From IMG/VR virus record IMGVR_UViG_3300042292_000714, positions 1-24,365 of that record: DNA of 24,365 nucleotides; one strand, given 5' to 3'. Under the pieces are notes generated by a model. That model searched no databases and was not told the origin of the DNA. It saw only the letters and a list, made by a program, of their open reading frames with translations. Both the position numbers and the translations under genes were made by a program. Each line of letters starts with the position of its first letter. Position 1 is the stretch's first letter. This document shows positions 13,174 to 21,148 of the stretch, piece after piece. Origin of the DNA: a virus.

Positions 13174-13854
13174 TTAAAATATTGATAATTCCATCCATTT
13201 GATGGTAAATCCCGCTACCCATACACCCGTTGCCGGAACGGTTGAACGAATAATCAAGCCTTCGTTTTGAACCAATGTGATAGGATGCTCACCGCTTGCA
13301 AGGTCGCACTTGTATAGCTGTGGTGTTGGTAGGTAAATGCTCCCGATAATGGGCGTAGCCGAAGCGACCCCCCCGCTTGAATGAGATGTAATCATCCCGA
13401 TTGGTTGGGAGTCAATGTTTTTTGTTCCTGCCGTCAATGCTGCTGTTGTTGATACCCTTGCACTACCCATAAGTGAAGCGCCCATAGATGCCCTGAGTTG
13501 GTTTGTATCCCCCGTCAAAGTGATTGGAGTACCGCCTGACCCATCACCTGACCAACCTCTGCAAATCGTTGCATTTAAGGTAATTGAACCCGCTGCGAAA
13601 GCGGTAGAGGCAATAAGCCCATTGCACACGATTTCGGTGATAACGCAAACCCTTGTCGCATCCGTCCAACGTAATTGCACAAGTTCGCTATTTGCAGCCG
13701 ACCCAGCCCCGATTGAGCCCGTTTGAACCGATACTGCATAGTGGCCCAATGTGCCGTAATCCTGTGGTTTTGCGATGCTATGTAACCCCTTTGCGACTGC
13801 TTCGCCAATGTTTACGATTACGCTATCTGAAGCCCCTGATTGAATGATTGCCAT
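13174..13854 (-). CDS. Probable virion surface protein
   Basis: A 226-residue, Gly/Ala/Ser/Thr-rich protein with beta pattern. The pattern LRWTDATRVCVI (about 61-72), AFAAGSI and the LRASMGASL.GSARVSTTAALTAGT stretch (about 124-146) resembles a structural protein family seen in metagenomic phages. Position among the last late genes suits a virion or tail-tip surface protein. The function is inferred. It follows the adhesin-like gene with a 3-nt gap. Confidence 0.7.
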   Translation of the reverse strand: MAIIQSGASDSVIVNIGEAVAKGLHSIAKPQDYGTLGHYAVSVQTGSIGAGSAANSELVQLRWTDATRVCVITEIVCNGLIASTAFAAGSITLNATICRGWSGDGSGGTPITLTGDTNQLRASMGASLMGSARVSTTAALTAGTKNIDSQPIGMITSHSSGGVASATPIIGSIYLPTPQLYKCDLASGEHPITLVQNEGLIIRSTVPATGVWVAGFTIKWMELSIF

Positions 13855-13857
13855 GTG

Positions 13858-14625
13858 TTATATTTTTATGTAATTAAATTTAAATCTGCCTACTACCTTC
13901 CCGAGTTTAACCGTCCTGAAAAGTCGGTTTATGTCCGCTGTTGGATACGCACCTGTGTTTGGTCTTGATGTCAAAATACCTCCATTTACGAATCCGCCTG
14001 TTATGACAGGAGCCAATACAAACCCCTCGTTTGCCTCCCAATTAACTTTGAAGTTACCTGAACCCGCTGTGGCCTTGAGTAGTAACGTATCCATTTCGTT
14101 TTCATCAGCTAATGACCCCTTACCGGTTAATGATGTCATGGCCTGCCATATCATTATTTTTGTTGTTGATGTAACCCCTGCATCTGTTACGGTAAATGTT
14201 CCTCTGCTTAACGGAGTGCGCCCTAAATCGACTTCGATGGTAGTGACGGTCAAACCACCAGCGTTTTCATCAACGTATTGCACAGAAGCCGGGCTGGCTT
14301 GTTCCGCTGCGGACTTAACCGCACTTACCGAGCTTGTTGTCGTGACAGCTCGGTTATTGTCGAAGGTTAGCACACCCTCTGCGGATATGCTTTTCAAACG
14401 CGATGCGTTGATAAGGATGGCGCCAAAGCTCGCATGCCCTGCTTCGAAGAAAGTTGAACCTAAAGCATCCTGCAGCGCGTCATAGCTCTGCGATACTTGA
14501 AGCGGGGCTTCGTTAACAGGAAGACCTGTTAAGTACTCCAACACGACATAACAATTCCCGCCGGACTCGTATAGGTAGAGTATAGCGTTCGCTTGTATGT
14601 TTGTCGTGTTGAGAGTTACGATCAT
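13858..14625 (-). CDS. Possible tail adhesin or fibre-type protein
   Basis: A 255-residue protein. Its N-terminal part (1-75) is a compact alpha-beta segment, a Ser/Ala-rich linker occupies about 95-120, and the C-terminal part is beta-rich with Gly-rich turns. It is located after the baseplate and lysis-membrane genes, where receptor-binding proteins commonly lie. I recognise no receptor-binding family, so the call is from position and composition. The start overlaps the 57-residue gene by ATGA. Confidence 0.6.
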   Translation of the reverse strand: MIVTLNTTNIQANAILYLYESGGNCYVVLEYLTGLPVNEAPLQVSQSYDALQDALGSTFFEAGHASFGAILINASRLKSISAEGVLTFDNNRAVTTTSSVSAVKSAAEQASPASVQYVDENAGGLTVTTIEVDLGRTPLSRGTFTVTDAGVTSTTKIMIWQAMTSLTGKGSLADENEMDTLLLKATAGSGNFKVNWEANEGFVLAPVITGGFVNGGILTSRPNTGAYPTADINRLFRTVKLGKVVGRFKFNYIKI

Positions 14626-14795
14626 TTTTCCGTTCGTCGGTCTGGAAGCAATGCGTTAAAAACACGTCCCGCAATAGTCATAACCGACCAGCTCTTCGAG
14701 GTCGGGATGAGCCGGATAGTGACTTCATACATGGCAGCCAAACCGGTTAAGATTGACTGCCAATTCTCCTGGATGTATTGGATAGTTGTTTCCAT
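14622..14795 (-). CDS. 57-residue small phage protein, possible membrane-associated
   Basis: A short gene fitting exactly between its neighbours: the ATG shares a base with the upstream stop (TAATG) and its stop overlaps the next ATG (ATGA). The protein starts METTIQYIQENWQSILTGL and has an amphipathic or weakly hydrophobic helix followed by a basic end, RRTEK. Short proteins of this kind occur in the lysis-tail region of Bacteroidota phages. No function is established. Confidence 0.68.
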   Translation of the reverse strand: METTIQYIQENWQSILTGLAAMYEVTIRLIPTSKSWSVMTIAGRVFNALLPDRRTEK

Positions 14796-15160
14796 TATCT
14801 TTTCTTGGTTTTTAAGTATTCGGTGTAAAGTTCAGAGCCTTTGAATTCCATCATTTCTTCTGTGAAGCAGCCGAGTATTCTGTTTGTCTGTTTAAGCATA
14901 CTTGTATTTTCTACGTGCGCATCTGTGGCGCGCTCGATGTGTTCCAGCATAACCTTGTGATCTTCTTGGATGTATTGTTCCAATTTCTTCTCAAGCGCGT
15001 CGAGCTTTTGGTCCTGCTTATCGCGGTAGCGCTGGTCGCGTTTCCACATCACCCAGACGCCCATTCCCAATATGCCCAGCGTGAGCATATTGTCGGTTAG
15101 CTTGGTGAGTAGGTCTACCGATGGGACCTGTAAGAGTGTGAGCAGCGATAATGATGCCAT
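14795..15160 (-). CDS. Membrane-anchored coiled-coil protein, possible lysis accessory
   Basis: A 121-residue protein with one hydrophobic segment (about 23-40, MLTLGILGMGVWVMW), then a Lys/Asp/Gln-rich coiled coil (about 41-95). This is the plan of XhlA-like or inner-spanin-like proteins, and it lies next to the holin-like gene, overlapping its 3' end by 46 nt. A lysis role is inferred. The stop overlaps the next start. Confidence 0.7.
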   Translation of the reverse strand: MASLSLLTLLQVPSVDLLTKLTDNMLTLGILGMGVWVMWKRDQRYRDKQDQKLDALEKKLEQYIQEDHKVMLEHIERATDAHVENTSMLKQTNRILGCFTEEMMEFKGSELYTEYLKTKKR

Positions 15161-15468
15161 ACGTTTAAATCAATCATTATAACAAGGATCGTGAAGAACA
15201 AAACTTCATCTGATTTGAATTCCGTCGCGGTCCCTGTGAGTTCATCTTTTAAATTCCATAATTCCGAGAAAAAGCCAATCGTAAAGACACTGCTTACAAC
15301 GGCGTTTGCACCTGCTTTTCTTGCATACAGCCAAAGCAAACCCGCATAGATGCATCTTAGAAAAGCGTCGGCTGTGTCATATAACATAATCGAGCTGCTT
15401 AGGTTCATGGCGCAAGCCAAACCCAAGAACCCGACTATGTATAATATGGCAGGCCAAATGCTTTTCAT
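15115..15468 (-). CDS. Multi-pass membrane protein, holin candidate
   Basis: A 117-residue protein starting at 15468; a GTG at 15471 would add one residue. Hydrophobic segments are visible at about 4-20, 30-48 and 56-68, with a fourth weaker one at about 88-103. The end is His/Arg/Ser-rich (HHYRCSHSYRSHR). A small multi-pass protein upstream of the endolysin is a natural holin candidate. Start and upstream stop share one base. Confidence 0.72.
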   Translation of the reverse strand: MKSIWPAILYIVGFLGLACAMNLSSSIMLYDTADAFLRCIYAGLLWLYARKAGANAVVSSVFTIGFFSELWNLKDELTGTATEFKSDEVLFFTILVIMIDLNVWHHYRCSHSYRSHR

Positions 15469-15779
15469 CACTTAGGTCTGCGCGGGGGACGTGTTCCAAT
15501 CACCTCATGAGCCACGACTGACATCGCAGGGCTTGTGATTGTTCCGTCGAAATCATTGTTCACGTTGATCTCGCAAGAAGTGTCAACGAGGCAGTTGTTG
15601 ATTGCCACGATTTCTACTACCGGATCGTCGGACTCCAATTCGCCTAATGTTTCAGCGGTGACCGTCTCATAGTCGTTACCCGTTGAAATATAGGTTTTAA
15701 GATTGCCAGACTGGTGCCGTGCATCAATCAAGATAATCGGTTGCCCTTCTTCGAGCTGGAGAAAACTAATGTTTGCCAT
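15468..15779 (-). CDS. Small beta-rich protein near baseplate genes
   Basis: A 103-residue acidic protein with a basic end PPRRPK. The pattern suggests beta strands, and it has two Cys residues (about 63 and 69). It lies after the duplicated 81/82-residue pair and may be related functionally. No family recognised. Confidence 0.68.
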   Translation of the reverse strand: MANISFLQLEEGQPIILIDARHQSGNLKTYISTGNDYETVTAETLGELESDDPVVEIVAINNCLVDTSCEINVNNDFDGTITSPAMSVVAHEVIGTRPPRRPK

Positions 15780-15798
15780 GTTTATATTGGGTTTTTAA

Positions 15799-16044
15799 TT
15801 ATACAAGAATTTCGAGTCCGGCTGCCACAATGGCCAATACCGCTGCGGAAGTTGGCGTGCCAGGCGCTTCTGCGTTTACTATTGATACATCGGCACAAGG
15901 GATAGATATTTCCCGCCCTGCAATATTGGCGATTACCGTGTTTACGTTAGCGGCTCTGAATCCACCTTGTCCGACCATTATAACGTCGTTATTTTCCGCA
16001 ACGGCCACTCCGTACATGGTTGAAAAAAGTTTATAAGTAGGCAT
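15799..16044 (-). CDS. Small virion-region protein, copy 2 of duplicated pair
   Basis: An 81-residue protein that aligns over its full length with its upstream neighbour: TYKL(Y/F)S at the start, VIM.G.GG, then R.ANV near residue 31 and a hydrophobic C-terminus. Identity is roughly 40% by eye. The last 20 residues are hydrophobic (AAVLAIVAAGLEILV), possibly a membrane or fusion-type helix. Function unknown; see finding. Confidence 0.72.
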   Translation of the reverse strand: MPTYKLFSTMYGVAVAENNDVIMVGQGGFRAANVNTVIANIAGREISIPCADVSIVNAEAPGTPTSAAVLAIVAAGLEILV

Positions 16045-16068
16045 TTCGATTATTTAATTAGGTTTTAA

Positions 16069-16317
16069 TTATGCAAAGCTGAATCCTAAGCCTATCGCGA
16101 TGGCGGCTAACACGGAGGCAGAATCCGATGCGACGGCCTCATCATTCACTTGCTCTATCTCGTCGCACTGCAATGTCATCTCTTGACCGCTAATGCTAAC
16201 CACAATACTATCGACGTTTGCCGTTCGACAACCGCCTCTCCCGGCCATTATTACTTTGCCGTTTTTTGCGACGACGATCCCTGCGGTGCTGGAATAGAGT
16301 TTATATGTATCAGGCAT
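16069..16317 (-). CDS. Small virion-region protein, copy 1 of duplicated pair
   Basis: An 82-residue protein, the first of two tandem related genes. It has the VIMAGRGGCRTANV pattern and a hydrophobic C-terminus (AAIAIGLGFSFA). It overlaps the end of the upstream gene by 8 nt and precedes its relative with a 24-nt gap. Location just after the spike gene suggests a tail-tip or secreted role, without further support. Confidence 0.72.
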   Translation of the reverse strand: MPDTYKLYSSTAGIVVAKNGKVIMAGRGGCRTANVDSIVVSISGQEMTLQCDEIEQVNDEAVASDSASVLAAIAIGLGFSFA

Positions 16318-16561
16318 TTTGCGTTGCGTATTTAATTGGACTTAAAGTTCCGCTGACACCCGCAGGACTCCCCACGTTGTTAACACTTATATTGTTAACA
16401 AGTGTTTCGTCGTAGGTGAACTGCTGCCCGTTGACTGGGTACGTATCGACTCCTTCGTGCCCGTTGTCGTCCATTAGTTTAACAAGGTGGTCGAGTGTGC
16501 CGTAGGTATTCAAGCACACATCGAAAATAGTTGAGTTGCTTATCGCTGTGAATGTTGTCAT
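16310..16561 (-). CDS. Small probable baseplate/tail protein
   Basis: An 83-residue protein starting MTTFTAISNSTIFDVCLNTYG, with GTLDHLVKLMDDNG and GQQFTYDETLVNN. This pattern is shared by small tail proteins of Bacteroidota phages and looks like a LysM-type or tail-assembly fold. It overlaps the upstream gene by 4 nt and follows the spike region. Specific role unknown. Confidence 0.72.
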   Translation of the reverse strand: MTTFTAISNSTIFDVCLNTYGTLDHLVKLMDDNGHEGVDTYPVNGQQFTYDETLVNNISVNNVGSPAGVSGTLSPIKYATQNA

Positions 16562-16860
16562 CTTGTTGCGTTTGGATTAATAGTTAGACTGCCGTTTGGA
16601 GAGTACCGCACTTCCGGATTCTCGACTCGGTAGCCATCGCTTTGAAGTTGCACAAATATCTTCCGCGCTATGGTAGACTCCTGCCCGCTTGAGTTCAGAT
16701 AGGCCATAGCATTAACGCCATCTGCCGGATGCTCTTTGTACGAGCCGGGAGTAGCCTCAATGGTATCCTGAATGTGGTCTTCGTCGGAGTCGTAGAACTC
16801 TATGTCATTATTGGCATTGACAAACGCCGAAGCTATACGTATATCAAATCTCTTATCCAT
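16558..16860 (-). CDS. Small baseplate-region protein, gp46/gpW-like position
   Basis: A 100-residue protein starting MDKRFDIRIASAFVNANND and ending SPNGSLTINPNATR. It follows the spike gene with an 8-nt overlap, the slot where Mu-like and P2-like phages have a small baseplate wedge protein (gp46 or W). Sequence resemblance to that family is only suggestive: the IRIASAFVN..NDI.FYDSDEDHIQDTI part fits a wedge-like fold. Confidence 0.65.
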   Translation of the reverse strand: MDKRFDIRIASAFVNANNDIEFYDSDEDHIQDTIEATPGSYKEHPADGVNAMAYLNSSGQESTIARKIFVQLQSDGYRVENPEVRYSPNGSLTINPNATR

Positions 16861-17347
16861 GGGTTATATTTTCGTTTTCCAAATCAATCTGCTGTGTAGG
16901 TGTGAGCGTTCCGACAACAGGTGCAACGGTCGGCGCTGCGGTTCCGGTACCAGTGGACAACGTCAACACGTGCGTGTGTGCGTTGAACTTACTTACCAGA
17001 TCATTCACTTTATTTTCAAGGTTGTTTAACTTGGTCACGAGGTCTGCAACCTTCACAAGTCCGTCGAATTGACCGCCCCGTAAAATGATTTTTTCCACAC
17101 CGGAAAACATCGCGATATACGGTTCATCTGTCAAGGCCACGATAACGGTGCTATCCGCTTCGGGAAGGACCAGAACGCCATCGTCAACGGCGGCCATCAA
17201 GCGCACCGGTATTTCTACGGGATGCTCTCCGAGCAGTTCAACCACAGCACTTCGATTTGCTTCATCCACGGACACGACAACAGCATCCGCGTATAACTTC
17301 GCGGTCTTGGTTAGCTGTTGTAGAAGTCTGCGGATCTCGGCACTCAT
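16853..17347 (-). CDS. Baseplate spike protein, gpV-like
   Basis: A 164-residue protein. Residues about 15-90 form an OB-type beta domain (VVVSVDEANRSAVVELLGEH, then DSTVIVALTDEPYIAMF). A coiled coil covers about 100-120, and the C-terminal part has AHTHVLTL and GTAAPTVAPVVG, as in baseplate assembly protein V relatives. It is expected to form the trimeric puncturing spike at the tail tip. Its start overlaps the hub stop by ATGA. Confidence 0.8.
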   Translation of the reverse strand: MSAEIRRLLQQLTKTAKLYADAVVVSVDEANRSAVVELLGEHPVEIPVRLMAAVDDGVLVLPEADSTVIVALTDEPYIAMFSGVEKIILRGGQFDGLVKVADLVTKLNNLENKVNDLVSKFNAHTHVLTLSTGTGTAAPTVAPVVGTLTPTQQIDLENENITHG

Positions 17348-18534
17348 GTATTTATTTTGTAATCAAGTTCAATAATCTGTCGCAACCCGTTCTGGCTTTC
17401 GTCGTCGACTTGCTTCACTTTGTAAACGCCGTTATATTCCGGAAGCCTTGGGTGTATCAGCTTCACGTTGTCGCCATGCTTTACACGGGGTATGCCGAAG
17501 GTTCTAAAGGTGCCTTTCAGTCCGTTGTAATAGTATTTTTTTAGTTGATTATAAGCAAGTTCTCCGAGCTCGTCTATACTTTTCGCACCGGGAAAAAAGA
17601 AAGTGCGTCTTTCACCTTCGACGTTCTCCGGGGCGTGCCCGTCGGATACATCCGTTACGGTGTATTCACTTTCTCCGGCCGCAGGGTTTGGGAGCATCTC
17701 AACAAGGGCTTGAATGCGCTTTTTTTTCTTTTTCGTCTGCCCGTCTTGAGTGGTGCCGGAGCCATCAACGGTTATGGTATTGTGCGCGATGGCAGACATC
17801 TTGATATCATCCTTTCTTCTGTATTCCAGATCGCTTTCGATAATGTTTTTCTCGAAGTGGAACACGTGCGTCTGCGCCTCGTCTTCAATATAGATCAGTG
17901 CGCCACAGCGCAGCTCGTCCCCACGAAAATAACTTTCGAGCCCCTGATCTCTTTGCAACCTCTGTAACACTTGCGCTGGTGTTTCGTGGCCTATGGTGAA
18001 CGGTCCTATCTTGGTTGTTTGAAGCAGATTAACTGTGAAGCCTGTTCCTTCTGTGATGTATTGCAGTATGCTTTCCAACGTATCAGAAGCACCGAAGTGT
18101 TTAGGCTTTAAAGGCTTCTGCATGAGTTTAAACATGTTGTCCTTCAACTCGAATTCAACCGATAAACCGGGTTTCACTTTAAAGATAAAGCCTTGAAAAA
18201 CGTCGTACATTTCGGTAATCGTTGCGCCTCTTTCATCCTGATAGCTGTAACCCCACTTTATTGTCACCGAATCGCCACGCATGAAAAGCGGAACGGATCC
18301 AAACCCGCCAGCGTTTATATTTTTACCCGACAAGGGTTGAGGCTTTCCAAACGCATCGCGGTAATACAGGTTTTTCGGAAGTACAAGCGATCCGGAGTCG
18401 CTTAGATTCTGCCAGGTTGAAGATGCGGAATACGACGTCAGGAAAGTAAGCGTTAGTACTTTGTTGCGGTCCGGGTAATCGTTACTCGGAGTCTGCGTAA
18501 TGGTTACGATATGTCGGACTCGGAGAAACCTCAT
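17344..18534 (-). CDS. Baseplate hub protein, gpD/gp27-like
   Basis: A 396-residue protein following the pattern of late control protein D and gp27 hubs: an N-terminal beta domain with GDSVTIKWGY (about 87-96), an FQGFIFKVKPG stretch (about 113-123), a central TLESILQYITEGTG helix and a C-terminal part with GDNVKLIHPRLPEYNGVYKV. Such hubs hold the spike. Lys-rich KKKKKR (about 267-272) lies in a loop. The start overlaps the previous stop by ATGA. Position before the spike supports the call. Confidence 0.82.
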   Translation of the reverse strand: MRFLRVRHIVTITQTPSNDYPDRNKVLTLTFLTSYSASSTWQNLSDSGSLVLPKNLYYRDAFGKPQPLSGKNINAGGFGSVPLFMRGDSVTIKWGYSYQDERGATITEMYDVFQGFIFKVKPGLSVEFELKDNMFKLMQKPLKPKHFGASDTLESILQYITEGTGFTVNLLQTTKIGPFTIGHETPAQVLQRLQRDQGLESYFRGDELRCGALIYIEDEAQTHVFHFEKNIIESDLEYRRKDDIKMSAIAHNTITVDGSGTTQDGQTKKKKKRIQALVEMLPNPAAGESEYTVTDVSDGHAPENVEGERRTFFFPGAKSIDELGELAYNQLKKYYYNGLKGTFRTFGIPRVKHGDNVKLIHPRLPEYNGVYKVKQVDDESQNGLRQIIELDYKINT

Positions 18535-19043
18535 TCGTTTATCTTCAATTCTACGGGTGTATCTGAAACCATTTCAATCGTGAATGCCTGGTATGCATAT
18601 CCGCCTTCGTTTTGGGCGAAGAAGTAAGACCGCACCACCACATCGGTAACGCCTAAATTCTGCAAGTATGGACTGCTTACGGCGATAGGTACGCGAGCGG
18701 TAAGCATGCGTTTAAGCGCTGCCACCTCTTCACGTGGATGGCGCAAGTGCGAACCTGTGAGAATACCGTTTAAAGATATCTCGTAGTCGCCGTCGCCGAT
18801 GTATTCTTTCACCGTTCCGGGCCTTCCTTGTATTTCCGTCTCGACAATTTTCTTGGTCTGCCCGACGGACATTAAAACAGCATCCAGACGGATCTGTTCA
18901 AAGGTCTGTATCTGGCCTTGGTCATCTTCATAACTTCCGGCCTCGAATGTGATATCGGAATATACCGGAGTGCCCAACGCAGAGCGGCGGAGTGCTTGGT
19001 CCGGTGTAGGTCCTGCAGGTATTGTTCTGTTGAATATCTCCAT
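18531..19043 (-). CDS. DUF6046-type baseplate protein
   Basis: A 170-residue protein with QGRPGTVKEYIGDGDYEISLNG (about residues 73-94) and HPREEVAALKRM, which fits the DUF6046-type proteins found between tape measure and hub in Bacteroidota phages. The role is probably linking the tube to the hub. It starts 2 nt after the tape-measure stop. Confidence 0.78.
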   Translation of the reverse strand: MEIFNRTIPAGPTPDQALRRSALGTPVYSDITFEAGSYEDDQGQIQTFEQIRLDAVLMSVGQTKKIVETEIQGRPGTVKEYIGDGDYEISLNGILTGSHLRHPREEVAALKRMLTARVPIAVSSPYLQNLGVTDVVVRSYFFAQNEGGYAYQAFTIEMVSDTPVELKINE

Positions 19044-19045
19044 AA

Positions 19046-20587
19046 TTAATCAGCGGTTACTTGGAAGTCATTTAATGCGCCGGTAAGCGCTTGCACAACA
19101 ACGTCGTGAATGCGAGACGCCCCTTCTTTTACATTGCTTACATAGACCTTGCTTTCTTTTATGAGGTTGTCCACCTGCACATTGATAGTTACGTTCTTGC
19201 TGCCTATGGCTTTTGATTCACCGCGTAATTTCTTGCCTTTTGCAGATGCGGAGTCCGCGCCTTTAGGTACGGCATTCCGGTCATACAAGCTCGTACTTGT
19301 CAACTGATCCAGCGCAGTCTTTTTGAAAAGTAAATCTTGCAGTCCGGGTGCGTTGTTGGTAACCTTACCTCTTACAAGCATATTCTCGCGAAGACGTTTT
19401 TCCGTCGTAGAGTTGATTTCCTTCATCTGCTCGTCAATCTTAACCTTCTCCCGCTTTTGGAATTCCGCCATCGTAAGCCCCGACGATTGGAAGTCTGTCG
19501 CATAGGTCTGCTTAAACGCATCGATGCGGCTATCGTTCTGCGCCCGCAGCATCTCGTTTTGCGTCCGCAGAGCGTCGTCCATGGATGAAGAGTAAATGCC
19601 AACTGCTGCGGCAAGCGCCCCTATCGCAGATATGACTAATCCAATCGGTCCGAGTGACATACTCATCGCGAGTGAGAAGGACCGCACAACGGTGATAACT
19701 TCTCGCAGACCCATAAGTGACTTATAAGCCAACCACAAACCGCCCACCACTTTAGCCGTTGTGACGACGGCATCGCGATTTCTCTTCAACCACTCCCAGC
19801 CTTGGCGCAAATAGTCTATCGCATTCGATAATCCGGTTATCACGCTATCAATAGCAGGCTTTAAATCATTGAACATTGTCACGGCCAAATTGTAAGCCTT
19901 GTCGCCGAGGTTTGAGACTTGCACAGAGGTAGTTCCCGCCATGGCTTCCAGACCTCCTGCATAAAGCCCGCCTTCTTCGTGAGCCTTGCGTAAAGCGTCG
20001 GTTATTGCCGAATAACTGATAACCTGGTCTTGGTTGTTCTTATCGACTTTAGTGCCCGCTTTCTCAAGGAGCGCGTATAGATTAACTCCGGCGTAAGCGA
20101 ATTGCTTAATGTCCATGGCCGTAGCTTCTCCGGTATTGGCAATTTGTTGAAGGTTGACGGTCATCCGTTGCAGCTCGTCATTGCCTCCACCTGTCGCGGC
20201 GATGGCGTTCGCCAGGTTAAGCATATCCTCCCGAGCTCGGTCCGCCCCTATGCTTGCAGAGATAAGCAGCTTCTGCCCTTGCAAGAGTGTAGAGAAGTCG
20301 AACGGCGTTTTAGTGGCGTCCTCCATCGTGTTACTAATCACACGACCTGCTTCATCTGCAGACTTTAAAAGTGTCGTAAGCCCTACCCGGGCATTTTCGA
20401 CTTGCATACCCGCTTGGCCGATCTTGTAACCTAAAGCGGTAACGCTTGCAGCGGCGAATGCGCGTTGAATAGAATTGCCCAGATTGCCCATCGTGCTGTC
20501 CAGCATACGGGCTTTGGCATCTGCGCTGGCAAGCCCTGCGGATAACCGGTCTTTGAGGGAGAGGATGTATTCAACGACTTTACTCAT
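19046..20587 (-). CDS. Tail tape measure protein
   Basis: A 513-residue protein. The N-terminal part shows the tape-measure domain pattern (NARVGLTTLLKSADEAGRVI, then TPFDFSTLLQGQKLLIS and GVNLYALLEK). Residues about 275-345 contain hydrophobic helices, including SLGPIGLVISAIGALAAAVGIY, and the C-terminal part is basic. At about 1.5 angstrom per residue, a general rule for tape measures, the tail would be roughly 75-80 nm. The ATG is directly next to the stop of the -1 frameshift extension of the chaperone. Confidence 0.9.
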   Translation of the reverse strand: MSKVVEYILSLKDRLSAGLASADAKARMLDSTMGNLGNSIQRAFAAASVTALGYKIGQAGMQVENARVGLTTLLKSADEAGRVISNTMEDATKTPFDFSTLLQGQKLLISASIGADRAREDMLNLANAIAATGGGNDELQRMTVNLQQIANTGEATAMDIKQFAYAGVNLYALLEKAGTKVDKNNQDQVISYSAITDALRKAHEEGGLYAGGLEAMAGTTSVQVSNLGDKAYNLAVTMFNDLKPAIDSVITGLSNAIDYLRQGWEWLKRNRDAVVTTAKVVGGLWLAYKSLMGLREVITVVRSFSLAMSMSLGPIGLVISAIGALAAAVGIYSSSMDDALRTQNEMLRAQNDSRIDAFKQTYATDFQSSGLTMAEFQKREKVKIDEQMKEINSTTEKRLRENMLVRGKVTNNAPGLQDLLFKKTALDQLTSTSLYDRNAVPKGADSASAKGKKLRGESKAIGSKNVTINVQVDNLIKESKVYVSNVKEGASRIHDVVVQALTGALNDFQVTAD

Positions 20588-21135
20588 CTATTCATATTTT
20601 ACGCTGTGTACAATTCGGAGGTAGTATTTCGTTTGCGCCCAGGCTTTGTGCCATTCGTCTTCTTCGAGTTCTTCCGGGTTTAAATGCAAACAGCCCCGGA
20701 TTAGAGCGTTACGCTGCTCCGCCCCGAGGCTCTCTGTTCCTATGCTGCTGCGTTCTATTTTTTTTTAAACTGATCTACGTATGTGTCAATCATTGATTTA
20801 GCGATGTAATCCAGCACTCCAAGTTTAAACGGATCAGATTGAGGGGCGTCCGAGTACGTCAGCGGGTCGCTGTGATCAGTGAGCACGCAAGCCTGCCTCA
20901 AGTCTTCGGAAGCGATGTGAATGCCGTGCGACATGACCTTATCCAAGATAACAAGTTTGGTCATGTAGTTAGGCTCTTTCAGATAGCACTCGACGAAGGT
21001 TTTGGTCTCTGGGTTATAGAAGGCCAAGGGGTGAACCTTTGGCACACTAAGTTGAGTCGCCAAGACTTTCGCCTTCTCCTCCATCTCTGCACGCTGCTCG
21101 TCGCTTAAACCGGTTATTTCTTTTGTCTCTGCCAT
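20588..21135 (-). CDS. Frameshifted tail assembly chaperone fusion, predicted
   Basis: A -1 shift in the A9 tract at 20766-20758 moves the ribosome past the TAG at 20757-20755. It then reads 56 more residues, starting IERSSIGTES and ending HSVKYE with TAG at 20590-20588, immediately before the tape measure ATG. The combined product would be 182 residues. In many tailed phages the gene just before the tape measure makes such G and GT-type products. The frame has good codon content and no other gene fits in the space. Confidence 0.82.
20755..21135 (-). CDS. Tail assembly chaperone, short form
   Basis: A 126-residue protein ending in FKKK and TAG. It starts with acidic helices (KEITGLSDEQRAEMEEKAK) and a beta segment VPKVHPLAFYNPE. 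Its position between tube and tape measure and the A9 tract at the stop fit tail chaperone G. The short form would be the main product and the fusion a minor one. Confidence 0.85.
   Translation of the reverse strand: MAETKEITGLSDEQRAEMEEKAKVLATQLSVPKVHPLAFYNPETKTFVECYLKEPNYMTKLVILDKVMSHGIHIASEDLRQACVLTDHSDPLTYSDAPQSDPFKLGVLDYIAKSMIDTYVDQFKKK
20758..20769 (-). promoter_or_regulatory. Programmed -1 frameshift slippery site
   Basis: The minus strand reads TTT AAA AAA AAA in the zero frame, directly followed by TAG. A-site and P-site tRNAs can both re-pair one base back (A AAA AAA heptamer). The stop codon next to the slip site is typical. No long stem-loop was checked downstream. Confidence 0.8.
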
Positions 21136-21148
21136 AGGTGCGAGTGTT

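Noticed and set aside
13931-14485. Plus-strand open frame of 184 codons
   Set aside because: Antisense to the 255-residue late gene; no start context, and the late genes here are all on the minus strand.
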